Source of the DNA: JAMCRM01 sp035561075
Lineage (GTDB): Bacteria; Acidobacteriota; Terriglobia; Bryobacterales; Bryobacteraceae
Assembly: GCA_035561075.1 (NCBI GenBank)
Contig: DATMYF010000116.1
Location: 1 to 64,000, forward strand
Direction of reading: 5' to 3'
DNA length: 64,000 nt
A model generated the notes under the pieces. The model worked only from the letters and a program-made list of their open reading frames with translations, was not told the DNA's origin and ran no database searches. A program made the translations under genes and the position numbers. The number at the start of each line of letters is the position of its first letter. Within the stretch, counting starts at the first letter, position 1. Of this stretch, positions 52,071-59,501 are shown piece after piece.

Positions 52071-52847
52071 TCACGGAAGGTCGAACTCCGCCCAAACCAC
52101 CGTGTGGTCCGATGAGCCTGGCGCCCGCCTCGGTTCCATATCGACGTCGCTGTTCGTGCAGAGACGCGCCAGGGATGGCGTTGCCAGGATGTGGTCGATG
52201 CGCCACCCCCAATTGTTCTCGAGTGCATTCCGGAAGTAGTCCCAGTAGGTATACTGGATCCGGTCCGGGTGCAGTGTCCGAAACACGTCAACGAAGCCCC
52301 ATGTAACCGCGTTGCGGTACGCGTTTCGCGCGTCGATGTGGAAATCCACGTCGTTCAAGCGCCGATCCGGATGATAAACGTCAATCGGTTCTGGCGCGAC
52401 GTTCATGTCCCCCGCCCAGATGACGTGCCCCGCCGGGTCCAGCCGCTCGTCAAAGTAGGCGCGGATACGACGGAACCATTCCAGTTTGAATTGATATTTA
52501 TCTGAGCCGACCTTGTAGCCCTGCGGCACATAGGTATTGACGATCGCGAGCCCGTCGAGCACGGTCTGCAGCACACGGACGTCCTCGTTATCGGGGCCTT
52601 CGTGGAGCCCGTACATCACCGAATCGGGTGTCCTCCGGGTAAGCGTCGCGATCCCGTTATAGCCCTTCATTCCTCGAAACGTCGCGTGATAGCCAGCCTG
52701 GCGGAAGGCCTGTGCCGGAAACTCGGAATCCTGCACCTTGGTTTCCTGCAGGCACATGACGTCGGGTCGATTGACTTCCAGCCAGTCCAGCACCGCGGTC
52801 AGTCGTCGGCGAATCGAGTTTATGTTCCATGTTGCGATCTTCATCAT
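52071..52847 (-). CDS. xthA: Exodeoxyribonuclease III (AP endonuclease)
   Basis: This encodes 258 aa, the normal length. The EEP-family active site is complete: MKIATWNINSIRRRL with the metal-contacting Asn, VMCLQETKV with the catalytic Glu, VIWAGDMNVAPEPID with the Asp/Asn pair, RIDHILAT, and the final Asp-His in GSSDHTVVW. It cuts DNA at abasic sites and removes 3' blocks in base excision repair in the cytoplasm. The frame starts MM; either ATG may be used. It lies between unrelated genes and is probably transcribed alone or after the NUDIX relic. Confidence 0.92.
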   Translation of the reverse strand: MMKIATWNINSIRRRLTAVLDWLEVNRPDVMCLQETKVQDSEFPAQAFRQAGYHATFRGMKGYNGIATLTRRTPDSVMYGLHEGPDNEDVRVLQTVLDGLAIVNTYVPQGYKVGSDKYQFKLEWFRRIRAYFDERLDPAGHVIWAGDMNVAPEPIDVYHPDRRLNDVDFHIDARNAYRNAVTWGFVDVFRTLHPDRIQYTYWDYFRNALENNWGWRIDHILATPSLARLCTNSDVDMEPRRAPGSSDHTVVWAEFDLP

Positions 52848-52903
52848 CCGCGCTCCACGCTACCCGGAGGCCGAGATCAGGAATTCGTCGGACTCCAGCC
52901 CGA

Positions 52904-53300
52904 CTAGCCGGACACGGCGGCGGCCTCCACTGGCTGCGGCCCCGTCCGGGCCTGATCCACCCATCCCTGCGTCAAGTTCAATCCGTGTGGGAGGAGAAAC
53001 TCGAGAAGAACGGCTGCGCCGTCGAAGCCGGCCTGCCGCCGGATGCGTTCCACTGGAACCAGGCCGAGCCAATCGGTCATCATCCGGTAGGTGAAGCCCC
53101 ACAGGGGCACGGCGCGGTTCAGGTCGATAGCCGGGAACAACATTTCCACCGGCAAACCCGGGACGGAGGTCAAGCAGTGCCGTACGGGATCGAGCAGTAG
53201 TTGCAGCGGAATCCAGCGCGCTTCTTTCCGCTTCACGCGGGTCGCGCTCCACGTGAAACAGGAATGGAGCGACCGGCAGGTATGGTCCCTCCCGGCATCC
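52904..53300 (-). pseudogene. Frameshifted NUDIX hydrolase relic
   Basis: Two minus-strand frames together make the C-terminal half of a CoA-pyrophosphatase-like NUDIX protein: PYLPVAPFLFHVERDPREAE in one frame, then EARWIPLQLLLDPVRHCL, LPVEMLFPAIDLNRAVPLWG and FTYRMMTDWLGLVP in another. The NUDIX box and N-terminus are missing, since the sequence begins at the end of the upstream methyltransferase gene. A frameshift near 53235 and the missing front make it a pseudogene. Confidence 0.65.
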
Positions 53301-53310
53301 CGCCCCGAAT

Positions 53311-54318
53311 TTACCCATGAAATTCCTTCACTGCGGCCGCGATTTCTTTTAGGTTCGCAAGCGGCGTTTGCAGAGGCACGGCGCATTCCGGGCCGATCAG
53401 TTGTACACCAGCGCGGAGGCAGTTCCAAACCTCCTGGCGAACCTGCTCCGGACCTTTGCGCAACAGTGTCACGGAGTTGTTGACATTCCCGACCAGCGCG
53501 ATTCGGTTGCGCATGACCGCCATGGCACTCGGGGCATCGTTCTTGGAATCGAAGTGGAAGGCCGCCATGCCGGTTTGGGCGATGTGGTCCATGCGGTCGA
53601 GCGTGCGGCCGCAGATGTGCAGGATGAGGGGCGCTGGTAATCGTTCCGCCAGTTCCCGATGCACCTCGAGCAGGAAGCGCGCGTAGTATTCGCAGCTCAC
53701 CAGATCCCCGGTGGCATGATCTGGAAGAGTGAGTGCGTCGGCCCCCGCTTCGATCTGCGCAAGGCCGAATTGCACGGTGAGTTCCTTCAGCCGGTCGAGG
53801 CAGCGTTTAGTCTTGCAGGGGTCGTCTGCCGACATGAGCAGAAATTGCTCCACGCCGAAGCAGTGATAGCCGTGCGTCCACGGCCCCATGGTTTTGCCGA
53901 TGATGGCAACCTCGTCGCCGAACTGCTTTCGAAGAATCCGAATGGCCTGCAACACACATCGCGTGTCCGGATGCGTCAGAAAGCCGGACGGGATGCGAAT
54001 CTCTTCCGGTTCCCGCCAGATGGGTTCGACTACGGTGGGCCAAGTGCCTTTTTCGCCCCAGTCGATGCGGCAACCTAACGCGGAAGCTTCCTGGACGATA
54101 GAGAAGACCGGCATCACGGCATCGAAGCCCAGTTCGGTGCGCGCCGTACCGGCCAGCCGCGCCATAAGCTCGGGCGCGCGGTTCGCGTGGGGGAACGGCG
54201 CTCCTACGAGGTCCATCAACTCTACTGTGGCGGCATTCGTAGGGTTGCATACGGGAGGGCGGTCCACCGGCTCGCGGCGAAGCGCAGCCAGCATCCGTTG
54301 GCGGCAACTCAGGGGCAC
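53311..54318 (-). CDS. Uroporphyrinogen-decarboxylase-family methyltransferase (MtaA/CmuA-like)
   Basis: This encodes 335 aa of the URO-D superfamily. SCRQRMLAALRREPVDRPPV at the N-terminus is typical. The zinc-binding pattern of the corrinoid methyltransferase branch is present: His and Cys in PLILHICGRTLD and Cys in GPECAVPLQTPLANLKEIA. It is therefore more likely a methylcobamide:thiol methyltransferase relative than a true HemE. No corrinoid protein is encoded nearby, so the methyl donor is unknown. The GTG start at 54318 is fixed by homology of the first residues and lies six bases after TATAAC, without a Shine-Dalgarno sequence. Confidence 0.82.
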   Translation of the reverse strand: MPLSCRQRMLAALRREPVDRPPVCNPTNAATVELMDLVGAPFPHANRAPELMARLAGTARTELGFDAVMPVFSIVQEASALGCRIDWGEKGTWPTVVEPIWREPEEIRIPSGFLTHPDTRCVLQAIRILRKQFGDEVAIIGKTMGPWTHGYHCFGVEQFLLMSADDPCKTKRCLDRLKELTVQFGLAQIEAGADALTLPDHATGDLVSCEYYARFLLEVHRELAERLPAPLILHICGRTLDRMDHIAQTGMAAFHFDSKNDAPSAMAVMRNRIALVGNVNNSVTLLRKGPEQVRQEVWNCLRAGVQLIGPECAVPLQTPLANLKEIAAAVKEFHG

Positions 54319-54324
54319 AAGTCA

Positions 54325-54330
54325 GTTATA
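54325..54330 (-). promoter_or_regulatory. -10 box of the methyltransferase gene, leaderless arrangement
   Basis: TATAAC on the minus strand ends six bases before the GTG start at 54318. No convincing -35 box is seen at 16-18 bases spacing. Confidence 0.4.
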
Positions 54331-54783
54331 GCGCATGCTTGGCCCGGTGATCAGCGCTGGTTTCCCAATGAATGCATGGTAAGGGTGTGCACGGATCGGG
54401 GTTAACAGCCCGTTGAGACAAGCGGCTATCTGTTCTTAAGGGCTAGCGTCGTTACGGCTGTGCTTTCGCGCGTCCGTATCGGTGGCCCGACAAGCCATTG
54501 CCCCCAACGACCGGTAGGTGTTGGCGGTGGACCCGAATCCGTTTAAGGTGATAATCGTTGACACTCAACTGAACGAATCGGGATGGCAGCATCCGGATGC
54601 ACGTTGGTGCCCGGGAACATGGCACCGGCGGTGTCCTGCACCGTCCCGCTGATTCCAGCCAAGTTTGTTTGCGCAGTGGTCTCGTGATTCCTACGCTCGA
54701 TTCGCCAAGCACCGATCGGTGGTTTCCCTGGCCGAGGGCGGACGATTCGTCAAACAAACGCCAAACACCGCCAGAGAAACAAA
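54331..54783. other. Intergenic region without recognised features
   Basis: About 450 bases lie between the methyltransferase promoter and the terminator hairpin. Short frames on both strands show no family resemblance. Confidence 0.45.
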
Positions 54784-54808
54784 ACGGGCGACCCGCCGGG
54801 TCGCCCGT
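54784..54808 (-). terminator. Intrinsic terminator downstream of the tRNA-Leu fragment
   Basis: A perfect 11-pair GC-rich stem (ACGGGCGACCC with GGGTCGCCCGT) encloses a three-base loop. On the minus strand it is followed by TTTTGTTT, as expected for a rho-independent terminator of the original tRNA transcript. It starts 18 bases after the tRNA 3' end. Confidence 0.8.
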
Positions 54809-54825
54809 ATATCTTTGAAAAATTG

Positions 54826-54880
54826 TGGTGCGGAGAGGGGGACTTGAACCCCCACGAGCTTTCGCCCGCTAGCACCTCAA
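54826..54880 (-). tRNA. 3' half of tRNA-Leu(GAG), likely attachment site
   Basis: The minus strand reads, in order, the anticodon loop TTGAGGT (54880-54874), the 3' side of the anticodon stem GCTAG, a long variable arm (GGGC-GAAA-GCTC), a perfect five-pair T-stem GGGGG/CCCCC with loop TTCAAGT, the acceptor strand TCTCCGC, the discriminator A and an encoded CCA. The sequence required 5' of the loop (CTAGC, then D-arm and GCGGAGA) is absent: the five bases before the loop read GTGGT and no acceptor complement is found. The break at the anticodon loop is where tyrosine recombinases commonly integrate. The fragment is therefore best read as the far junction of an element whose body lies at higher coordinates. 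Confidence 0.65.
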
Positions 54881-54955
54881 ACCACTGCATGTCTTCTGCC
54901 CTGTTCCCCTACGATACGCGGGCGTACAGAAAGCCCGCGGCTGAACCTGCTGGAA

Positions 54956-55090
54956 TCTGCTGGAATCCCCTCCAGTCCGGCAAACTCACGGCAAACTTAT
55001 CGCTACTCTGTCTCACTCGAAAACACTGATATTCCCGTCCGCACTCGCGTTGCCTTCCCTTCCCCGCCCTCCCCCGAGAACCTCGGCGAA
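54956..55090. repeat. Element-boundary repeat, copy B
   Basis: Starting about 75 bases beyond the tRNA fragment, TGGAATCCCCTCCAGTC and ACTCACGGCAAACTT are shared with 36277-36410, and weaker similarity continues for about 100 bases. A short tandem duplication (CTGGAATC twice) precedes it. It may contain recombinase arm sites. Confidence 0.5.
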
Positions 55091-55223
55091 AGCGCCGACA
55101 TTCCGGCATCTGAAATCCTTTTAGGAGGTCGCTCCTGAGGCGAATTCGCACTTGCTTGTGCTCGCCTTCCGAGTGATCAATGTGGTGTCCGCCGGGATCG
55201 GCGCACGCACAGGAGCTGACAGC

Positions 55224-55796
55224 ATGAAGGTATTCACGATTGACAGCGAGAGCCGAGTGTGGGCTTTCACCTCATTAAGCGAAGCCGCGGGTGTGCAGTC
55301 TCAAACAGACGCACAATTCTCTAGCGAGGCGGGCCTGCTGAGTGCAACGGCCACATGGTCGCCATCGCGACTGTTGGAGCTCTGGGCGGGCCTGCCCGGC
55401 TCGACCCCCGTCAGGAGGTTTACCGATCGCAAGACGGCGATTCGCCGCATTTGGAACGTCGTTCAGACCCTGACCCCAACCGAAAGCAAGCCAAGCGGAG
55501 CCGGGCGTGGTAGGGCGAACAGCAAACAAGCGCAGGTGCTCGGACTGTTGAATCGCGCCCAAGGCGCTACATTGCAGGACATCGTTGCTGCCACGGGTTG
55601 GCAGCCGCATACTGTCCGCGGCTTCTTGAGTGGGGTAGTCAGCAAGAGAATGAAGCTCGCGCTGCGTTCGAGCAAATCCAACGACGGCCGGAGAATATAT
55701 TCCCTCGATCTCCCTTCGGAGCCGACCCAACCGGAAAGGAACAACCAGAGTGCCGATAAAGTTGCACACGGTTTCGATTCGGAAGGGCGCGGGTGA
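55224..55796 (+). CDS. DUF3489 family protein
   Basis: This encodes 190 aa. Residues about 25-90 are variable (VRRFTDRKTAIRRIWNVVQ), and residues about 95-165 form the DUF3489 winged-helix-like module (SKQAQVLGLLNRAQGATLQD, IVAATGWQPHTVRGFLSGVV, LRSSKSNDGRRIYSL). The family is frequent on phages and integrative elements; its function is not established, though DNA binding is plausible from the helix-turn-helix form. The ATG at 55224 with AGGAG eight bases upstream is chosen over an earlier in-frame start. The end overlaps the next gene by 47 bases. Its position after a tRNA fragment supports an origin on a mobile element. Confidence 0.8.
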   Translation: MKVFTIDSESRVWAFTSLSEAAGVQSQTDAQFSSEAGLLSATATWSPSRLLELWAGLPGSTPVRRFTDRKTAIRRIWNVVQTLTPTESKPSGAGRGRANSKQAQVLGLLNRAQGATLQDIVAATGWQPHTVRGFLSGVVSKRMKLALRSSKSNDGRRIYSLDLPSEPTQPERNNQSADKVAHGFDSEGRG

Positions 55797-57084
55797 ATTC
55801 GAGTTGGCGGAAACCTTGCGGGTAAGCCCGGAGGCAAAGCTCTGCGGGGCCGCCGGCAATCTCATCCGCTGTCTCAGCGTCGCCCGGGGGCGGTCGGTCC
55901 TTACCGATGTGGATCCTGCAAGTCTTACGACCGAACGCCGCATCAACGATCTGCCGGTCTTCCACAGAATGTGGTTTCACCCTGATGGCGATTGCCTGGC
56001 GTACACGCAGAAAGGAAAGGTGGGCAACCCGAGCACTTTGTTCTTTGTCACAGCAAAGGGCTCGCTGGCGGCACAAGCGACCTTGCCCAATGCCATCAGC
56101 GAAGCGACGGCAGGCCCCGCATGCTGGCATATCGGCTGCCGTAACGGGAGGCTCTATACGTATTCGCTTGCGGGCCTATGCATCTGGCGGCGCCACGTCG
56201 TCCGTCCCCGGCCAAACCCATACAGCCTCGTGGCCGCATTCACCGGCGCAACCGAGCCGCCCTATCTTTCGGTCGCCTCCTCGTGGCCCGGCCCGCCAGT
56301 CATCACCGAAAGCGAACGCATCTTTCTGTTCAGTCAGTTCGGCCACAGGCGCTGGCGGTCAACCATTCCTAACCCGCACATCGAGCAGTATGACCTCTGC
56401 ATGCCAAGTTACCTCCCAGTGCCTGCGCAAGCTCTTCAGAAGTTAGGGATCGAGTGCCGCGACCGCGTACCTCTCGGATTCGTGCGACTGGTATTCGACA
56501 GCACTGTACCAACCCGATCCACTTCGGCGCCCCGCTCACTGTTCAACAAGTCAATCGAGAGCTTCGAAGAAGCCGCCGGCGAGACCGGGGAAGTGGTGCT
56601 GGCCCGGGTGGATCTGATGCCCGGCAGGTCGGGTAGCGACGAAGTGATTCGCAGCGTTGCCACCTGGTACCAGCGGATCGCAATCGGTACGACCGAAGGA
56701 CGCGTCCACGTCTTCGACTTCGAAAGGACGCTGCTGATGAGTTTCTGTGTCGGGCGTGGGCCTGTTTCTGCAATCGTTGCGGATCATCGCGGGCTGAAAG
56801 CGACGTACTGCGCCGGACTGCTCACCACATTCGAGGACAATGACATCAACGGATGTGTGAAACTACCGGATTATTATGCGAACGTGGCAGGGCACGTGGC
56901 TGGTGTGCTCGTTTGGCGCTGGAATACGGTTTGGTTTGTGAACAGCCGAGGTCGCGTGATCTGGAAGGCAGAATTCTCAAAAGTGGTCCGTAGCGTGATC
57001 CCCGATGATGTGGGTTTCACCGTCCTTGCTGGTCACCTCTTCTCATTTCGCTACCTTCCTTCAACGGAACGGAATTCACCTTAG
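55750..57084 (+). CDS. Predicted beta-propeller-like protein, unknown function
   Basis: This encodes 444 aa from a GTG start with GGAA upstream, overlapping the DUF3489 gene by 47 bases. There is no signal peptide or membrane helix. Repeating strand patterns with Trp/Phe ends (FHPDGDCLAYTQKGKVG, GCRNGRLYTYSLAGLCIW, RIAIGTTEGRVHVFDFERT, WNTVWFVNSRGRVIWKAEF, FTVLAGHLFSFRYL) suggest a WD40- or PQQ-like propeller. It may be a target-recognition or scaffold protein. Propeller proteins occur in several mobile conflict systems, but no MoxR, vWA or protease partner is present, so that remains speculation. Its base use is less GC-biased than that of the chromosomal genes around it. Confidence 0.6.
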   Translation: MPIKLHTVSIRKGAGEFELAETLRVSPEAKLCGAAGNLIRCLSVARGRSVLTDVDPASLTTERRINDLPVFHRMWFHPDGDCLAYTQKGKVGNPSTLFFVTAKGSLAAQATLPNAISEATAGPACWHIGCRNGRLYTYSLAGLCIWRRHVVRPRPNPYSLVAAFTGATEPPYLSVASSWPGPPVITESERIFLFSQFGHRRWRSTIPNPHIEQYDLCMPSYLPVPAQALQKLGIECRDRVPLGFVRLVFDSTVPTRSTSAPRSLFNKSIESFEEAAGETGEVVLARVDLMPGRSGSDEVIRSVATWYQRIAIGTTEGRVHVFDFERTLLMSFCVGRGPVSAIVADHRGLKATYCAGLLTTFEDNDINGCVKLPDYYANVAGHVAGVLVWRWNTVWFVNSRGRVIWKAEFSKVVRSVIPDDVGFTVLAGHLFSFRYLPSTERNSP

Positions 57085-57133
57085 GGCAGATTGTCGCTCG
57101 GCAACAAGTAAAGTGTGGTGAGGAACGCTACGT

Positions 57134-57634
57134 ATGCTCGGCCCTGAATACTGGGATGCTCTCAATAGTGCCGTCTATTTCACTATGCCCGGGTCCACTG
57201 CGCACGAGGCCTTCGAAGCGCTGGTGGACTGCCTTTCAGAAGGGTATTGGTATCAACCGGGCGACGCCGGCACGTTGATCTACCCGGAGTCGGAAGTTAT
57301 TCCCGTTACGCACACTGCGCGCCGTGGGTTCGTTCTAATTGAAGACTCCGCGGACGTGATCGCACTGCACGTGCGAGAGGCAGCTCGCCGAGATGCCGAA
57401 CGCCCGTGGCTGCTGCAGTGGGCTGCCGCGTTAGAAGAGAATCCGGACGACGTGGAACTGCGTGCGCAGGCACTCGTCAATCTTCCCGACGGCCGTATCC
57501 TGGATCCCGACGGGCCGCTGGGCTGCTTGCGCCAGTGGCCGGATAGCTGGCTGTTCTTCGGGTTTCCGCCGATCGAAGCAGAGGGCGACGAGGACGAACG
57601 AGCCAGCTGGGACTGGGACGAGGACAACGAATAG
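57134..57634 (+). CDS. Acidic hypothetical protein
   Basis: This encodes 166 aa with a strongly acidic end (EAEGDEDERASWDWDEDNE). The body (AHEAFEALVDCLSEGYWYQP, TARRGFVLIEDSADVIALHV, REAARRDAERPWLLQWAAAL, DGRILDPDGPLGCLRQWPDS) appears to be a small soluble alpha/beta domain without known relatives. GTGAGGAA lies 13 bases before the ATG, a weak ribosome site. It follows the propeller-like gene by 49 bases and probably belongs to the same transcript. The DNA-mimic-like acidity is notable but proves nothing about function. Confidence 0.55.
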   Translation: MLGPEYWDALNSAVYFTMPGSTAHEAFEALVDCLSEGYWYQPGDAGTLIYPESEVIPVTHTARRGFVLIEDSADVIALHVREAARRDAERPWLLQWAAALEENPDDVELRAQALVNLPDGRILDPDGPLGCLRQWPDSWLFFGFPPIEAEGDEDERASWDWDEDNE

Positions 57635-57640
57635 CGGCAA

Positions 57641-57832
57641 GTGCTGCCAAATCTACGGAAACACCCAGTCTCGGGAGCAGCTCCCATGCTGGGAGTTCCC
57701 GCTGATGTACGCCTTGCGTGGCGCCGGCCAGGGTCTTCAATTAGCCAGGCCATGGACCTGCGCCAGTATCGAACCGCCAAGGCCGCCATCGGGCAAGCAA
57801 GACCGAACTGTACCTATGCGTCGGACCACCGA
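57641..57832 (+). pseudogene. Broken duplicate of the dimethylformamidase-like gene
   Basis: The segment aligns closely with 41516-41780 of the intact gene: the CTGGGAGTTCCC region, then, after an internal deletion of about 75 bases, TGCGTGGCGC, GACCTGCGCCAGTA, AAGGCCGCCATCGGGCA and TGTACCTATGCG. It retains pieces equivalent to CQIYENPQS, EFPL, DLRQYQ.AKAAIG and ELYLCG but in shifted frames. Neither end of the gene is present. It lies directly after the acidic protein gene, inside the putative element. Confidence 0.75.
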
Positions 57833-57989
57833 TACCAACGAGATTGATTGTGCGGCCCTACGCGAACCGCCCGCCGGCTTTCTCGGCGTACTGCGATTTA
57901 CGGTCGCGCGAAGTTGCCGCCAGCCTGAAACTTGCTTTCCGACGCCACCAGAGTGAGTAATGTGACCACGGAAAAAAAGTGAGTCTTTT

Positions 57990-58331
57990 ATGCCCAACAC
58001 CGATGACGCACAGCAGAAACAACAAGCGTCCGAACCTCAGGCGACGGCCCGACTGGCCAGCCCGGCAGAGAACGTGATTATGCTGAAGTCGCTGCTTGGG
58101 GATTGCAGAACCCTATTGGCGGGAACGAAAGGCTATCGGAAAGTGATCAGACGCCTGACCCGCGATGATACTTCACCGGTGCCGCCGGGAGTCGCGCTCG
58201 ACAAGATTGTTGAAGATGCTTGCGACGCCTTCGGTGAACTCGTCGAGGTCCTCGAGACGCTCGACGACAGCCTCGAAGAGGTACGCAGGCGCACCCTTGC
58301 CATCATCGACGAACTCGAAGAGGTGCCCTGA
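57990..58331 (+). CDS. Small helical hypothetical protein
   Basis: This encodes 113 aa. After a polar, disordered start (TDDAQQKQQASEPQATAR) the rest is helical with an acidic coiled-coil end (IVEDACDAFGELVEVLETLD, DSLEEVRRRTLAIIDELEEV). There is no signal, membrane helix or recognised domain. The upstream bases (AAAAAAAGTGAG) give only a weak ribosome site at an unusual distance, so expression is uncertain. It is the last intact gene before the transposase relic. Confidence 0.5.
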   Translation: MPNTDDAQQKQQASEPQATARLASPAENVIMLKSLLGDCRTLLAGTKGYRKVIRRLTRDDTSPVPPGVALDKIVEDACDAFGELVEVLETLDDSLEEVRRRTLAIIDELEEVP

Positions 58332-58861
58332 TGCCTGGCCTAACAACGTGTACGGGTGCCGAATCCAGGCGGTCAAGACCGGACGCTTACTGACGAAGTG
58401 ATGGGCCTCGCCTTGCAAAGGCCGCCGCAGCCCAGCACTCGACCGAAGGCGACGCCGAAGTAGGGGACTCCGTAATCTGATGGCCCAGACGGAACCCGCT
58501 TGCTGGATTCAGCGTTTATCCGTCTGGCGTTTTACGTACAGTGCGAGCTCGGCGCTCATGGACGCGGGCTTGTTCCAACTCGCCTCCGATGAAGCGACGC
58601 GCACATCATTCTGGGTCGCCATCTCGCCGCTTACCGTGTCCATCCACCGTAACTAATAGACGCCAGGTTTCAACTGTGCTTCTCGCAAATCTCATCAGCC
58701 TCAGCATACGCAGGCTGAATGCAGATCGCGGCCGGCACGCGTGCGATGGTCGGGTTCCGAGACAGCGGCGCACGTGCGTGGATTTGGCGATCAATCGTAG
58801 CTGATTGTGGCAGCTGTGTAGTGCACGCGCCGGTCTTCGTCGGCAACCGGGTGCGCGAGCT
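58332..58861. other. Intergenic region without recognised features
   Basis: About 530 bases between the small helical protein and the transposase relic contain only short frames without family resemblance. The right end of the insertion sequence may lie in the last 60 bases, but I could not find terminal inverted repeats. Confidence 0.4.
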
Positions 58862-59350
58862 TTAGGCGGCGCGGCGTTCGTACCGGTGATGCAGCCCTCC
58901 GGCTTGCGGGATGGAAACGATGCGGCCCGCTTCCGCTGCCTGCACCGGCCGCGACTCCGGTGCGTCCTTGGCCAGCGACAGGTGCGTTCTCGACTCGTGG
59001 TAATACGCCATGAACGATTTCACATGCCGCTGCAGCGAGGCTTCGTTGAACACGATCACGTGATCGAGACACTCGCGGCGAATCGTGCCGATGAGGCGTT
59101 CCACGTAAGCGCGTTGCCAGGGCGAGCGCGGATATGAAAGCACTTCATTGATTCCCATGGTTTTCACATGCTTCCGAAACTCACCGCCGAAGATGGCGTC
59201 CCGGTCGCGTAGCAGGTATTGCGGAATCTCCTCAAAGGGAAACGCCTCGCGTAGCTGCTGGGCTGTCCACTCGGCGGTGGGATGGGCGGTGACGTTGAAC
59301 ATTACACGGTCTTTCATCCCAGAAGAAGTGGAACTGACGGAGACCACCCC
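58862..59350 (-). mobile_element. Truncated integrase-core (rve/DDE) transposase
   Basis: The C-terminal half of a retroviral-type integrase transposase is present: FNVTAHPTAEWTAQQLREAF, YLLRDRDAIFGGEFRKHVK (second Asp), SYPRSPWQRAYVERLIGTIR (catalytic Glu region), LDHVIVFNEASLQRHVKSF and the end GLHHRYERRAA. The first catalytic Asp and the N-terminal helix-turn-helix are missing or shifted; upstream of FNVTAHP the frame is broken (FHFFWDERP in another frame). The transposase is thus inactive. It ends the region that looks foreign. Confidence 0.78.
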
Positions 59351-59501
59351 TCTTTCATCTTGTTGAGCAGCAGCTTGCGATGTTGTCCCGAGACGGACTA
59401 TGCTGAGGGTGCCGAGGCGTTCTTCGGCGAGCGTTGAGCGACGCGCTCACGAACGGCGCGCATCTCGAACACAAAACGCGACATCTCGCCGTGCCGGGGC
59501 G

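Noticed and set aside
53311..54318. Annotation as uroporphyrinogen decarboxylase HemE
   Set aside because: The HICG and late Cys pattern points to the zinc-dependent corrinoid methyltransferase branch.
54826..54910. Complete tRNA with a normal 5' half
   Set aside because: No GCGGAGA acceptor strand, D-arm or CTAGC anticodon-stem strand is present 5' of the anticodon loop; the bases there do not pair.
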